Source of the DNA: Candidatus Omnitrophota bacterium
GTDB taxonomy: Bacteria > Omnitrophota > Gorgyraeia > Gygaellales > JAHJCI01
Direction: 5' to 3'
Assembly (NCBI GenBank): GCA_018813085.1
Contig: JAHJCI010000178.1
Coordinates: forward strand, 1-16,460
DNA length: 16,460 nucleotides
Part shown: positions 1 to 7,141 of the stretch, one piece after another
Position numbering within the stretch: the first letter of the stretch is position 1
Layout of the letters: every line of letters starts with the position of its first letter
Translations under genes and position numbers: made by a program
The notes under the pieces: generated by a model
Databases searched by the model: none
Seen by the model: the letters and a program-made list of their open reading frames with translations, nothing else
What the model was told of the DNA's origin: nothing

Positions 1-1
1 G

Positions 2-463
2 GATTATATTAATCCTGCCGCAAATACCGTAGATTATGTAATACTATTTATTCCAAACGAGCAGATTTATGCTTTTATAAACGAGTCTGACAGCTCCATA
101 TTGGATGAAGCGCTTAGAAACAAGGTAATTCTTTGTTCTCCGCTTACCCTTTATGCAATCCTTGCCGTTATCAGGCAGGCGGTAGATAATTTCAACCTAG
201 AGAAGACAGCCGGCCAAATACTGCAGCTTTTGGGAACGTTTAATAAGCAATGGGGCCTGTTTATTGAATCCATGGACAAGATGGGTAAAAGAATAGACGA
301 TGCGCGCAGTGAATTCGATGCTCTGGTTTCTACGCGGCGCAATCAACTCGAACGCCCGCTTAGGCAAATCGAGCAACTTCGCACAAGAAACAGCCAGAAT
401 ATAGAAATACTTCCTGATGAAAGTAAGCAAGTCTCCGAAGAATCCCAGGAAACAGAAGAATAA
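2..463 (+). CDS. rmuC: DNA recombination protein RmuC, C-terminal part (5' end outside the window)
   Basis: The open frame enters from the left edge (first full codon at base 2) and ends at the TAA at 461-463, leaving 153 residues. The visible part matches the end of the RmuC domain. It has a hydrophobic strand with an FIPNE motif (about residues 15-20), then the characteristic ILCSPLTL segment (about 42-49), then a helical region ending in a coiled-coil-like stretch (GKRIDDARSEFDALV) and an acidic Glu/Ser-rich tail. RmuC proteins are predicted nuclease-like proteins that limit inversions at short inverted repeats; the exact biochemistry is not settled. The gene lies directly upstream of an AddA-type helicase-nuclease, which fits a DNA-repair operon. 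The N-terminal membrane and coiled-coil part cannot be assessed here. Confidence 0.85.
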   Translation, partial: DYINPAANTVDYVILFIPNEQIYAFINESDSSILDEALRNKVILCSPLTLYAILAVIRQAVDNFNLEKTAGQILQLLGTFNKQWGLFIESMDKMGKRIDDARSEFDALVSTRRNQLERPLRQIEQLRTRNSQNIEILPDESKQVSEESQETEE

Positions 464-3400
464 TGCCAAACTCTCTTTATCATTCCCCCATTTGTATATA
501 TTAGAGGCATCAGCTGGTTCAGGAAAGACAAAGAGGCTGGCTGAGCGCTATGTCGATTTTCTGCTCCATTATTCCAGAAAGGCTCCCCTGCCCTTTAATT
601 TCCGCAATATCTTAGCGATTACCTTTACCAATGAAGCCGCAGTACAAATGAAGCAGGAAATCCTCAAAACCCTGAAGGTAGAAGCGCTTCTTAAAAAAAG
701 AGGCAATTCTTCGGCAACATTACAGATTGTTGATGAAATCATCAGGAATTTCTCAGATTTTTCCGTACGTACAATCGATAGCTTTGTGCACAGCCTTTTA
801 GTTGCCTCCAGCCTTGAACTTAAGCTTCCTCCTGATTACGAAATTATGCCCCAGCCCCAGCCCTATTTAGAATATGTACTGGATGCGTTTTTAGACGAGA
901 TCATTGATAATCAAGAGATAAGGCAGCTATTCCTGGATTTCCTAAACCATTTTCTGGTAATAGAGAGCCAGAAAAGCTGGAATGTTAAAACAATATTGCT
1001 GGGCCTATTGAAGAAATTTTACCGCGAGGAAAACGGCCGGGCTAAGTTATTCAGGCAGCTCGGTCCGGATTTAGATTTGAACCAGGCAGAGCAGGAGTTA
1101 AAAAAAGAGATTAGGCAGTTCCTGCGTTCCTTAAGCGTTTATAATGATATCAACCAGAAATTCGCCAAGGGGTTGTCTTCTTCTTTAGAGGAATCAGGGC
1201 CGAGCTTTATTAAGGGCATTAACCGTTATATACATAAGGCCCTTATTCCAGGAAGCGGTATTTTAAATAAAAGCGCGGCAGAGCCCTCCCAAGCACTAAA
1301 CCGGCAGTGGCAGGAGCTGAATGTCCAGTATAATAATTACGCGCACGCATTTACCTGGCTGCGTTACAGCTTGTACCTGAAGGTTTTTGTTCAGTTCCGC
1401 CAGCGTTTAGAAGACTTTAAGAAAGACAAGAGAATTGTTTTTCTTGATGAATTAAACAGAAAAGCAAGGGCTTTCCTGACCAGCGAAGGCCTGTTGCCTG
1501 CTGAAATTTATTATAAATTATCCCTGGTAATTTATCATTACCTGATTGACGAATTTCAAGATACTAATATTCTGCAGTGGGAAAATATCCAGGCCTTGGT
1601 CGAGGATGCGCTTTCCAAGGGCGGGTCTTTATTCTACGTAGGGGATAAGAAGCAGGCGATTTACCGCTTCCGTGGAGGAGAGGTAGAATTATTCGATTTA
1701 ATTAAGGCCAGATTTCAAAAACAGGTAGGGCAAGTGTATGAAGATGTTATGCTTTCGAATTACCGCTCCCGGGAGGCCATCGTTGAATTCAACAACAGGG
1801 TTTTCGCCCGCGCAAACTTAGAAAATTTTATCAGCCAGTTCCGGCAGTTAAACCAGGATTTTCAGAATAAAATATTAGACGTATTTAAAGACAGCCAACA
1901 GAAGGCCGCAGGCAAAAATCCCGACGGCGGTTATGTAAGAATGGAAATCATTGAGTGCGACAATAAACAAGAACTGCAGGATTATGTGAATATTTCCTTG
2001 AACCGGGTTATTGCTGAAATTTCCGGAAGGTTCAATTACCGCGATATTTTAATCTTAGTGCGCGATAACAAAGAGGCTGAGGCATTGGCAGATTTTCTGC
2101 TTAGAAAGGGCTATCCTGTCTCTGCTTCGCGGACAATCAGCATACGAGAGAATTATCTTATACAGCAGATAATCTCTTTGCTTAGATTTCTTAATTCTCC
2201 CATTGATGAGCTCTCTTTTGCAAATTTTATCCTTGGGGATATTTTTCTTAAGGCAACGCATATCGATTTCCGGAAGCTAGAGTTATGGATGCAGGAGGGT
2301 AAGCTGAATAAAAGAGAGGGCGCGCTTTACAGGCAGTTCCGTTCGGCCTTTGAAGGAATTTGGCAGGAATATCTGCAATACCTGTTTGGTGCCGTAGGCT
2401 TTCTGCCGGTTTATGATTTAGTTGAAGCGATTTTCAAGAAGTTTAAACTTGAGGAAAATTTTAATTACCTCAGTGCTTTTCTGCAAAGGCTTCTGGAAAT
2501 CGTAAACGGATTACAACAGGAGGGCAGGAATTCACTTTCTGAATTTCTAGACTGGTTTGAGGCTGCCGAGGACGAAGATTTGTTTGTGCGCCTGCCTGTA
2601 GGTTTGGACGCGATTAGAATCCTGACAATCCATAAAGCTAAAGGCCTATCAGCTCCCGTAGTAATCCTGCCTTATGCGGCTTTGGAAATCAAGGCAGCTT
2701 CAGGCGCTTTTGAGGCATCCAAGGTTGTTCATGAAACCCCCGAGGGGCTATATCTTCTCTATTTACAGAAAGAGATTTGCCAGCATCACCCCAGGCTTGC
2801 TGGAATTTATCAACGTGAATATTTTCAATCTTTCTTAGATGAATTAAATTGCCTTTATGTGGCTTTTACGCGAGCAGAAAGCGAGTTATATATATTTGTC
2901 CCGGCCAAGGTTAATCGTACGAGCAATCCTTTGATTAATTTGTTATTCAGCGAAGAGGAGAAGCTTAAGGAATTCGGCAAAAAGAGCGCAGGCAGCCTCA
3001 GGCGCAGGCCTTTAGATAGCGAGGTCACGCAAAGAACCAGCCCTGTACGCAGATTAGCGCAGCATAATTCGATTAATATACTTAAGGAGCAGTTGATTCA
3101 TAGACAAGAGGTTATTTCATCTCATGCCAGGCGGTTGATTAGCCGGGGGGAGGCCCTGCATTATCTTCTGGCTCAGATTAGCCCTGCGGTTTTTTTAGCT
3201 TCACCCGCCTCATACGCTCGAGGCATTGAGGATGTTTGCCGTTCCTTCAGTTATCCTGATTCGGCAGAGATAAAAGATTGCCTTTTCGATTTTCTGCAGC
3301 AGCCCGAGGTGCGGGAATTCTTTGTCCCGGGATTCATGGCTTTTAACGAAAAAGAAGTAATTGATAAACGCGGTAATCTTAAGCGTATTGACCGTCTCAT

Positions 3401-3578
3401 ATTTAAAGAAGATAAGATTTTGATTATTGATTATAAGACCGGGGAAGGCTATCAGAAAGAACATTCGGCGCAGATAGAGGAATACGCCGCGCTTATAAAA
3501 GAGATTTATCCCGGGAAACAGCTTCAAGGTTACCTTGTTTACGTTGATGCGAAGCAAGTCTGTAAGGTTTTGCTATAA
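417..3578 (+). CDS. addA: AddA/RecB-type UvrD-family helicase with C-terminal PD-(D/E)XK nuclease
   Basis: A 1053-residue superfamily 1A helicase plus nuclease, expected to be the motor/nuclease subunit of an AddAB-type double-strand-break resection enzyme. Visible motifs, with residue numbers counted from the ATG at 417: Walker A ASAGSGKT (31-38), Ia AITFTNEAA (about 67-75), Walker B DEFQD (378-382), III VGDKKQAIYR (408-417), IV LSNYRS (446-451), V HKAKG (739-743), VI LYVAFTRA (813-820). The C-terminal RecB-like nuclease shows EALH (912-915), IDRL with D992, and DYKTG with D1005 and K1007, so both activities look intact. It is somewhat shorter than B. subtilis AddA or E. coli RecB. A partner addB lies at 7142. 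The start is uncertain. ATG 417 overlaps rmuC by 47 bases, has no Shine-Dalgarno sequence, and gives a Lys/Asn/Ser-rich leader unlike the family. Alternatives are TTG 492, or ATG 463 if one base is missing from the C run at 485-489. RecB is the less likely name because no RecC or RecD is present. Confidence 0.9.
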   Translation: MKVSKSPKNPRKQKNNAKLSLSFPHLYILEASAGSGKTKRLAERYVDFLLHYSRKAPLPFNFRNILAITFTNEAAVQMKQEILKTLKVEALLKKRGNSSATLQIVDEIIRNFSDFSVRTIDSFVHSLLVASSLELKLPPDYEIMPQPQPYLEYVLDAFLDEIIDNQEIRQLFLDFLNHFLVIESQKSWNVKTILLGLLKKFYREENGRAKLFRQLGPDLDLNQAEQELKKEIRQFLRSLSVYNDINQKFAKGLSSSLEESGPSFIKGINRYIHKALIPGSGILNKSAAEPSQALNRQWQELNVQYNNYAHAFTWLRYSLYLKVFVQFRQRLEDFKKDKRIVFLDELNRKARAFLTSEGLLPAEIYYKLSLVIYHYLIDEFQDTNILQWENIQALVEDALSKGGSLFYVGDKKQAIYRFRGGEVELFDLIKARFQKQVGQVYEDVMLSNYRSREAIVEFNNRVFARANLENFISQFRQLNQDFQNKILDVFKDSQQKAAGKNPDGGYVRMEIIECDNKQELQDYVNISLNRVIAEISGRFNYRDILILVRDNKEAEALADFLLRKGYPVSASRTISIRENYLIQQIISLLRFLNSPIDELSFANFILGDIFLKATHIDFRKLELWMQEGKLNKREGALYRQFRSAFEGIWQEYLQYLFGAVGFLPVYDLVEAIFKKFKLEENFNYLSAFLQRLLEIVNGLQQEGRNSLSEFLDWFEAAEDEDLFVRLPVGLDAIRILTIHKAKGLSAPVVILPYAALEIKAASGAFEASKVVHETPEGLYLLYLQKEICQHHPRLAGIYQREYFQSFLDELNCLYVAFTRAESELYIFVPAKVNRTSNPLINLLFSEEEKLKEFGKKSAGSLRRRPLDSEVTQRTSPVRRLAQHNSINILKEQLIHRQEVISSHARRLISRGEALHYLLAQISPAVFLASPASYARGIEDVCRSFSYPDSAEIKDCLFDFLQQPEVREFFVPGFMAFNEKEVIDKRGNLKRIDRLIFKEDKILIIDYKTGEGYQKEHSAQIEEYAALIKEIYPGKQLQGYLVYVDAKQVCKVLL

Positions 3579-3580
3579 TA

Positions 3581-3826
3581 ATGAAGATTCTGGTTAAGGT
3601 TAAAACAGGCGCAAGAGAAGACGGGTTAATAAAAACAGGCGATAATCAGTTCTCGGCCAGGGTTAAACAAAGGCCCTATAAGGATGAGGCCAATAGCGCT
3701 GTTATAAAAGTTTTGGCCGAATATTTCGGGGTTGCTAAATCATGCATTGAACTTACAAAAGGGCATAAGTCAAAACAAAAGACCTTCCAGGTCATGGGTG
3801 TCCCGCAAAACTTAAGGAGTGAATAA
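3581..3826 (+). CDS. yggU: DUF167 / YggU family protein
   Basis: An 81-residue protein of the DUF167 (UPF0235, YggU) family. It is recognisable from the N-terminal VKVKTGAREDG strand, the central SARVKQRPYKDEANSAVIKVLAEYFGV segment (A/E-rich helix after a K-x-x-P-x-x-x-x-A-N pattern), and the SCIELTKGHKSKQKTF strand that follows. The length is normal for the family. Its biochemical role is not established. The gene begins 2 bases after the addA stop and ends directly against the next start codon, so it is co-transcribed. In many bacteria yggU sits next to yggT. Here yggT is about 10.5 kb downstream, so that pairing is broken. Confidence 0.85.
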   Translation: MKILVKVKTGAREDGLIKTGDNQFSARVKQRPYKDEANSAVIKVLAEYFGVAKSCIELTKGHKSKQKTFQVMGVPQNLRSE

Positions 3827-4246
3827 ATGAAGGTAAGAACCAAACAACTAAACTTAAAAACCAGAGGAGCGGGTGATTTAATAAATATTACCCAGAGAAT
3901 CCAGGATACCCTGGAAGAGGAGGGCTTTCAAGAGGGAGCGTTGACTGTATTTGTAGTTGGTTCGACCGCAGCTATAACCACATTTGAATATGAGCCGGGC
4001 ATGATATCCGATATTAAAGATTTGTATGAGAGAATCGCTCCTTCGAATAAATCTTATGCGCACGATGAAACCTGGGGCGATGCCAATGGCTTCAGCCATG
4101 TACGCGCCGCTTTGCAAGGGCCCTCGCTGGTAATTCCTTATAATAGCGCAAAGCTTATCCTGGGAACCTGGCAGCAGATTGTCTTAGCTGAGTTTGATAC
4201 AAGGCCGCGGCAGAGAAAAGTAATTTTACAGTTTATCGGAGAATAA
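3827..4246 (+). CDS. yjbQ: YjbQ family protein, copy 1 (GSTAA-type variant)
   Basis: A 139-residue protein of the YjbQ/UPF0047 family, often annotated as secondary thiamine-phosphate synthase because E. coli YjbQ has weak activity of that kind in vitro. Family features seen: VFVVGSTAAITT (41-52), EYEPG (54-58), YAHD with H79, SHVRAAL with H91, a PSLVIPYN strand, the LGTWQQIVLAEFD signature (112-124), RPRQRKV, and a terminal GE. Where E. coli YjbQ has an HTSA motif this copy has GSTA (G45-S46), so one conserved histidine is absent while H79 and H91 remain. The start codon follows the yggU stop without a gap, with AAGGAG 7 bases upstream (3814-3819). A second, quite different YjbQ lies at 4834. 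The true physiological reaction is unknown. Confidence 0.9.
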   Translation: MKVRTKQLNLKTRGAGDLINITQRIQDTLEEEGFQEGALTVFVVGSTAAITTFEYEPGMISDIKDLYERIAPSNKSYAHDETWGDANGFSHVRAALQGPSLVIPYNSAKLILGTWQQIVLAEFDTRPRQRKVILQFIGE

Positions 4247-4249
4247 GTA

Positions 4250-4837
4250 ATGCATATAAAAAAACAAGGAGTTTATAAAACAATCATTACCCGAAGGACT
4301 ATCCGCTGCTTTAAACAAAAACCGCTATCCGCATTTATATTAAAAAGGTTGATAAATGCCGCGCGGCTTGCTCCTTCGGCAGCTAACCTGCAACCCCTGG
4401 AATTTATTGTTGTTTGTAATCAATCTATTTGTAATAAGATTTTTTTAAATCTTAAGTGGGCCGCATATATTGCTCCGGAAGGGACGCCTACGGCGGGTAA
4501 AAGGCCGGTTGCCTATATAGCGGTATTGGTTGCTAGAACCAAAGCCCGGTTAAAATACGCAGCTTATGATGTTGGCGCGGCGGTCCAGAATATTCTTTTA
4601 ACTGCCTGGGAGCATGGCATAGGCGCCTGCTGGATTCAGTCTATCGGCCGCCGTAAAATAAAGAAAATTTTAAATACCAGAGAAGATTATCGGCTGGATT
4701 CGATTATTGCCCTGGGCTACCGGGATGAATGGCCGGTTGCAGAAGATTTCAAGGGAACAGTTAAATACTGGAAAGATAAAAAAGGCCGCTTACACGTGCC
4801 CAAGAGAAAGCTAAGCGAGGTGTATAAGATAATATGA
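4250..4837 (+). CDS. Nitroreductase-family FMN oxidoreductase
   Basis: A 195-residue nitroreductase-fold flavoprotein. The N-terminal RRTIR (15-19) is the FMN-phosphate-binding arginine motif. It is followed by the [12 protein letters not shown] segment (41-52), the [11 protein letters not shown] helix (107-117) and the GIGACWI segment (123-129) that precedes the C-terminal LGYRDEWP strand and loop. Members reduce nitro compounds, quinones or other substrates with NAD(P)H using FMN, normally as cytoplasmic dimers; the substrate here cannot be read from sequence. The ATG lies 3 bases after the stop of YjbQ copy 1. The stop TGA overlaps the ATG of YjbQ copy 2 (ATGA, 4834-4837), so translation of the two is probably coupled. 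The C-terminus is basic (Lys/Arg-rich from about residue 174). Confidence 0.88.
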   Translation: MHIKKQGVYKTIITRRTIRCFKQKPLSAFILKRLINAARLAPSAANLQPLEFIVVCNQSICNKIFLNLKWAAYIAPEGTPTAGKRPVAYIAVLVARTKARLKYAAYDVGAAVQNILLTAWEHGIGACWIQSIGRRKIKKILNTREDYRLDSIIALGYRDEWPVAEDFKGTVKYWKDKKGRLHVPKRKLSEVYKII

Positions 4838-5250
4838 AAGCCTATAGTAAATATCTCTGGTTTAATACCAAGAATAAGCAGGAGATGATTAACATCACTC
4901 CCGAGGTTCGTAAGGCATTGAAGGAAAGCGGCGTAGGGGAAGGCCTTTGCCTGGTTAATGCCATGCACATAACCTCGAGCGTGTTTATTAATGACGATGA
5001 AAAAGGATTGCACCAGGATTTTGGCTTATGGCTTGATAAAATAGCGCCTTTTGAGAAGAGCGTTTATAAGCATAACCTGACCGGCGAGGATAATGCTTGC
5101 GCGCATCTTAAGCGTACGATTATGGGCCGCGAGGTTGTAGTTGCCATTACTGCAGGGAAGCTTGATTTCGGGCCCTGGGAGCAAATTTTTTACGGAGAAT
5201 TCGACGGACGCCGCAGGAAACGCGTATTGATTAAAATTATAGGTGAATAA
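4834..5250 (+). CDS. yjbQ: YjbQ family protein, copy 2 (MHITSS-type variant)
   Basis: A 138-residue second member of the YjbQ/UPF0047 family. It belongs to a different subfamily from the copy at 3827: [14 protein letters not shown] (41-54) keeps the histidine (H45) that copy 1 lacks, followed by YKHN with H80, a GEDNACAH segment with H91, [26 protein letters not shown] (110-125, against LGTWQQIVLAEFD in copy 1), and the final IIGE. All three histidines of the E. coli family pattern are therefore present. The start overlaps the nitroreductase stop by 4 bases (ATGA), with GAGGTG at 4817-4822 as a loosely spaced ribosome binding site. The stop shares one base with the next start (TAATG). The metabolic role is unproven; thiamine-phosphate synthesis is only the customary label. 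Confidence 0.9.
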   Translation: MKAYSKYLWFNTKNKQEMINITPEVRKALKESGVGEGLCLVNAMHITSSVFINDDEKGLHQDFGLWLDKIAPFEKSVYKHNLTGEDNACAHLKRTIMGREVVVAITAGKLDFGPWEQIFYGEFDGRRRKRVLIKIIGE

Positions 5251-5474
5251 TGCCCGGTGATTACTTCGACTTTAATGCTAGAGAAGAACTTCCCGAGGAA
5301 AATTCTTCTGAAAAAATGGACTGTCTTCATTGCAAGAAGCCGATTCCCTCAGGCAGCCTGTTTTGCCTTTATTGCGGCGAGCCTGTTTCTTCGGGCAGAA
5401 AGAATATTTGGCTAGCGATTACGGTAATTTTTGTTTTGCTTTTCTTTATTCTATTGATACTTATAAGAGTATGA
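5250..5474 (+). CDS. Small zinc-ribbon protein with C-terminal membrane anchor
   Basis: A 74-residue protein with an acidic N-terminal 23 residues, a zinc ribbon of two CxxC knuckles (C25/C28 in CLHC, C39/C42 in CLYC) and one hydrophobic helix at about 53-72 ending in a short positively charged tail. The order (soluble zinc ribbon, then a terminal membrane span) suggests a tail-anchored protein with its zinc ribbon in the cytoplasm. It overlaps the upstream yjbQ by one base and the downstream acyl-CoA synthetase by four (ATGA at 5471-5474), which supports real translation despite its small size. I do not recognise a specific family or function. Confidence 0.75.
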   Translation: MPGDYFDFNAREELPEENSSEKMDCLHCKKPIPSGSLFCLYCGEPVSSGRKNIWLAITVIFVLLFFILLILIRV

Positions 5475-7006
5475 AGAAAATACCTCCCAGTAATCTAATC
5501 GAAATGTTGAATTTAACGGCAGCTATGTACCCTAACCAGGTAGCTCTATATTGCCTTGATAAAAAATTGACTTACGCAGAACTTGCTTCTACTTCCGATC
5601 GCCTTGCCCACGGTCTGCAAAATCTGGGGCTTGCCGAGGCCAGCCGGTTGGGGATATTTCTCTCTAATTCGATAGAATTTATTATTGCTTATTTTGCTAT
5701 CATTAAAGCAGGCTTTACGGTTGTGCCTATAAATAATATGTTTAAGCAGCCAGAAGCGGAATTTATTATTCAAGATGCACAAATACCCGCGGTAATAACC
5801 TGCCTGAACTTTCTTAATGTTATCGCACCGCTTAAAAGCAAGGAGGGATATTTAAAACATCTAATTTTAATTGACGGGGTAACGGAAGATTCACTCAATT
5901 TTTATGAAATTATCGAGAGAACAAAAGCCGGCCTGAAGCCGGCAAGGGTAAATAAAGAAAGCGTTGCTTCCATCCTCTATACCTCAGGCACCACCGGCCA
6001 GCCAAAGGGGGCGATGCTTACGCACAATAACTTTCTATCTAACTCTGTTGCCTGTATTACTGCCATAAAGGCCAGGAAGTCCGATAACTTCATATGCCTG
6101 CTTCCCATGTTTCACTCTTTTGCCTGGACGGTATGCGTATTGATGCCTTTATACATAGGGGCAAGTATAACCATCGTTGATTCATTGAGGCCTTTTCGTA
6201 AGATTATCAGGAACGTAATTAAAAAAAAGGTGAGTGTTTTTGTCGGCATCCCTTCTATTTTTCATATTCTTGCCCAGATGCATATTCCCGCCGTTTTCAC
6301 AGCACGCATATTGAAAATGATAGACCCTTTGAGGGTCTGTATTTCCGGGGCAGCAGCATTGCCCAGTGAGGTTTTAGAAAGATTCGAGGCAAAATTTAAG
6401 GTTCCTCTTTTAGAGGGATACGGATTAACAGAAGCCTCTCCGGTGGTGTCTTTAAACCCAATGAGGGGAGCAAGAAAGCCGGGCTCAGTGGGGCTTGTCA
6501 TCAAAGGCGTTGAGGTTAAGATAGTTGCCCAGGATGCTATTTCCCTGCCGGCCGGAGAAATCGGCGAGCTGCTTGTAAGGGGAGAAAACGTAATGCAGGG
6601 TTATTTCAAGAATGCCCAGGCAACCAGAGAGACTCTGAAAGAGGGATGGCTTTATACGGGCGATCTGAGTAAAATGGATCAAGACTGCTACATTTATATA
6701 GTAGACAGGAAAAAAGAGATGATTAACGTGCGGGGTTTGAATGTTTACCCTGCCGAGATAGAAAAATTATTACTAAAGCATCCTAAGATAAAAGAGGCGG
6801 CTGTCATAGGCACTAAAGACAGGTTTAAGGGAGAAGTGCCCAAGGCCTTTATTGTTATAAAAGAGGGAGAAGTTTTATCCAGGCAGGAAATCATTGCGTA
6901 TCTACGTAGCAGCCTGGCAATGTTTAAGATCCCCAAATTTATTGAGTTTAGAGAGGGCCTGCCTAAAACCGCAACAGGCAAGGTCGCCAAAAGGCAATTG
7001 GCCTAA
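5471..7006 (+). CDS. AMP-forming acyl-CoA synthetase (long-chain fatty acid-CoA ligase type)
   Basis: A 511-residue member of the ANL adenylate-forming family, which activates a carboxylic acid with ATP and transfers it to CoA. Motifs from ATG 5471: the phosphate-binding loop YTSGTTGQPKG (170-180), GYGLTE (316-321), YTGDL (395-399), the DRKKE hinge, and the terminal TGKVAK with catalytic lysine K504. The length and the GYGLTEASPVVS segment fit long- or medium-chain fatty acid CoA ligases of the FadD type, but the chain-length preference cannot be read. I chose ATG 5471 because it gives a 4-base ATGA overlap with the zinc-ribbon gene. The frame stays open upstream to 5330, but that part lies inside the zinc-ribbon coding region and gives a non-family leader. 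It is the last gene before the 7007-7141 repeat spacer. Confidence 0.92.
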   Translation: MKKIPPSNLIEMLNLTAAMYPNQVALYCLDKKLTYAELASTSDRLAHGLQNLGLAEASRLGIFLSNSIEFIIAYFAIIKAGFTVVPINNMFKQPEAEFIIQDAQIPAVITCLNFLNVIAPLKSKEGYLKHLILIDGVTEDSLNFYEIIERTKAGLKPARVNKESVASILYTSGTTGQPKGAMLTHNNFLSNSVACITAIKARKSDNFICLLPMFHSFAWTVCVLMPLYIGASITIVDSLRPFRKIIRNVIKKKVSVFVGIPSIFHILAQMHIPAVFTARILKMIDPLRVCISGAAALPSEVLERFEAKFKVPLLEGYGLTEASPVVSLNPMRGARKPGSVGLVIKGVEVKIVAQDAISLPAGEIGELLVRGENVMQGYFKNAQATRETLKEGWLYTGDLSKMDQDCYIYIVDRKKEMINVRGLNVYPAEIEKLLLKHPKIKEAAVIGTKDRFKGEVPKAFIVIKEGEVLSRQEIIAYLRSSLAMFKIPKFIEFREGLPKTATGKVAKRQLA

Positions 7007-7017
7007 TTATATTATGG

Positions 7018-7130
7018 CACAGATGAGCACAGATTAGAAGATGCAAGATGAGCGCAGATAGTAATTCGGATTTGTGCTAATCTGTGAATGCGTTTATTTA
7101 ATGCAAGTATATATCTGTGATTATCTGTGG
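7018..7130. repeat. CACAGAT-type inverted repeat cluster between acyl-CoA synthetase and addB
   Basis: The 135-base spacer 7007-7141 carries four related units. Two face one way: CACAGATGAGCACAGAT at 7018-7034, and AGATGAGCGCAGAT at 7046-7059, which repeats 7021-7034 with 13 of 14 bases at a 25-base offset. Two are inverted: TTTGTGCTAATCTGTG at 7071-7086 and ATCTGTGATTATCTGT at 7113-7128. The reverse complement of each inverted unit matches the first at 14 of 16 or better. Transcribed, the region could fold into a long cruciform or hairpin. No protein is evident. The last unit runs into the GTG at 7127, which is why that GTG is a doubtful addB start. Repeats of this look occur between genes in many uncultured-bacterium genomes; that statement is from general familiarity, not a search. 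Confidence 0.7.
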
Positions 7131-7141
7131 ATGAAGACAAT

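Noticed and set aside
5330..5470. Upstream extension of the acyl-CoA synthetase frame to 5330
   Set aside because: These 47 codons lie in the zinc-ribbon coding region in another frame and give a leader unlike the family. ATG 5471 gives the standard 4-base overlap and a normal protein length.
7127..7141. GTG at 7127 as the addB start
   Set aside because: The GTG is at the edge of the CACAGAT repeat and adds only five non-family residues. ATG 7142 lies just downstream with a GGATGA sequence a few bases upstream, although GTG cannot be excluded.
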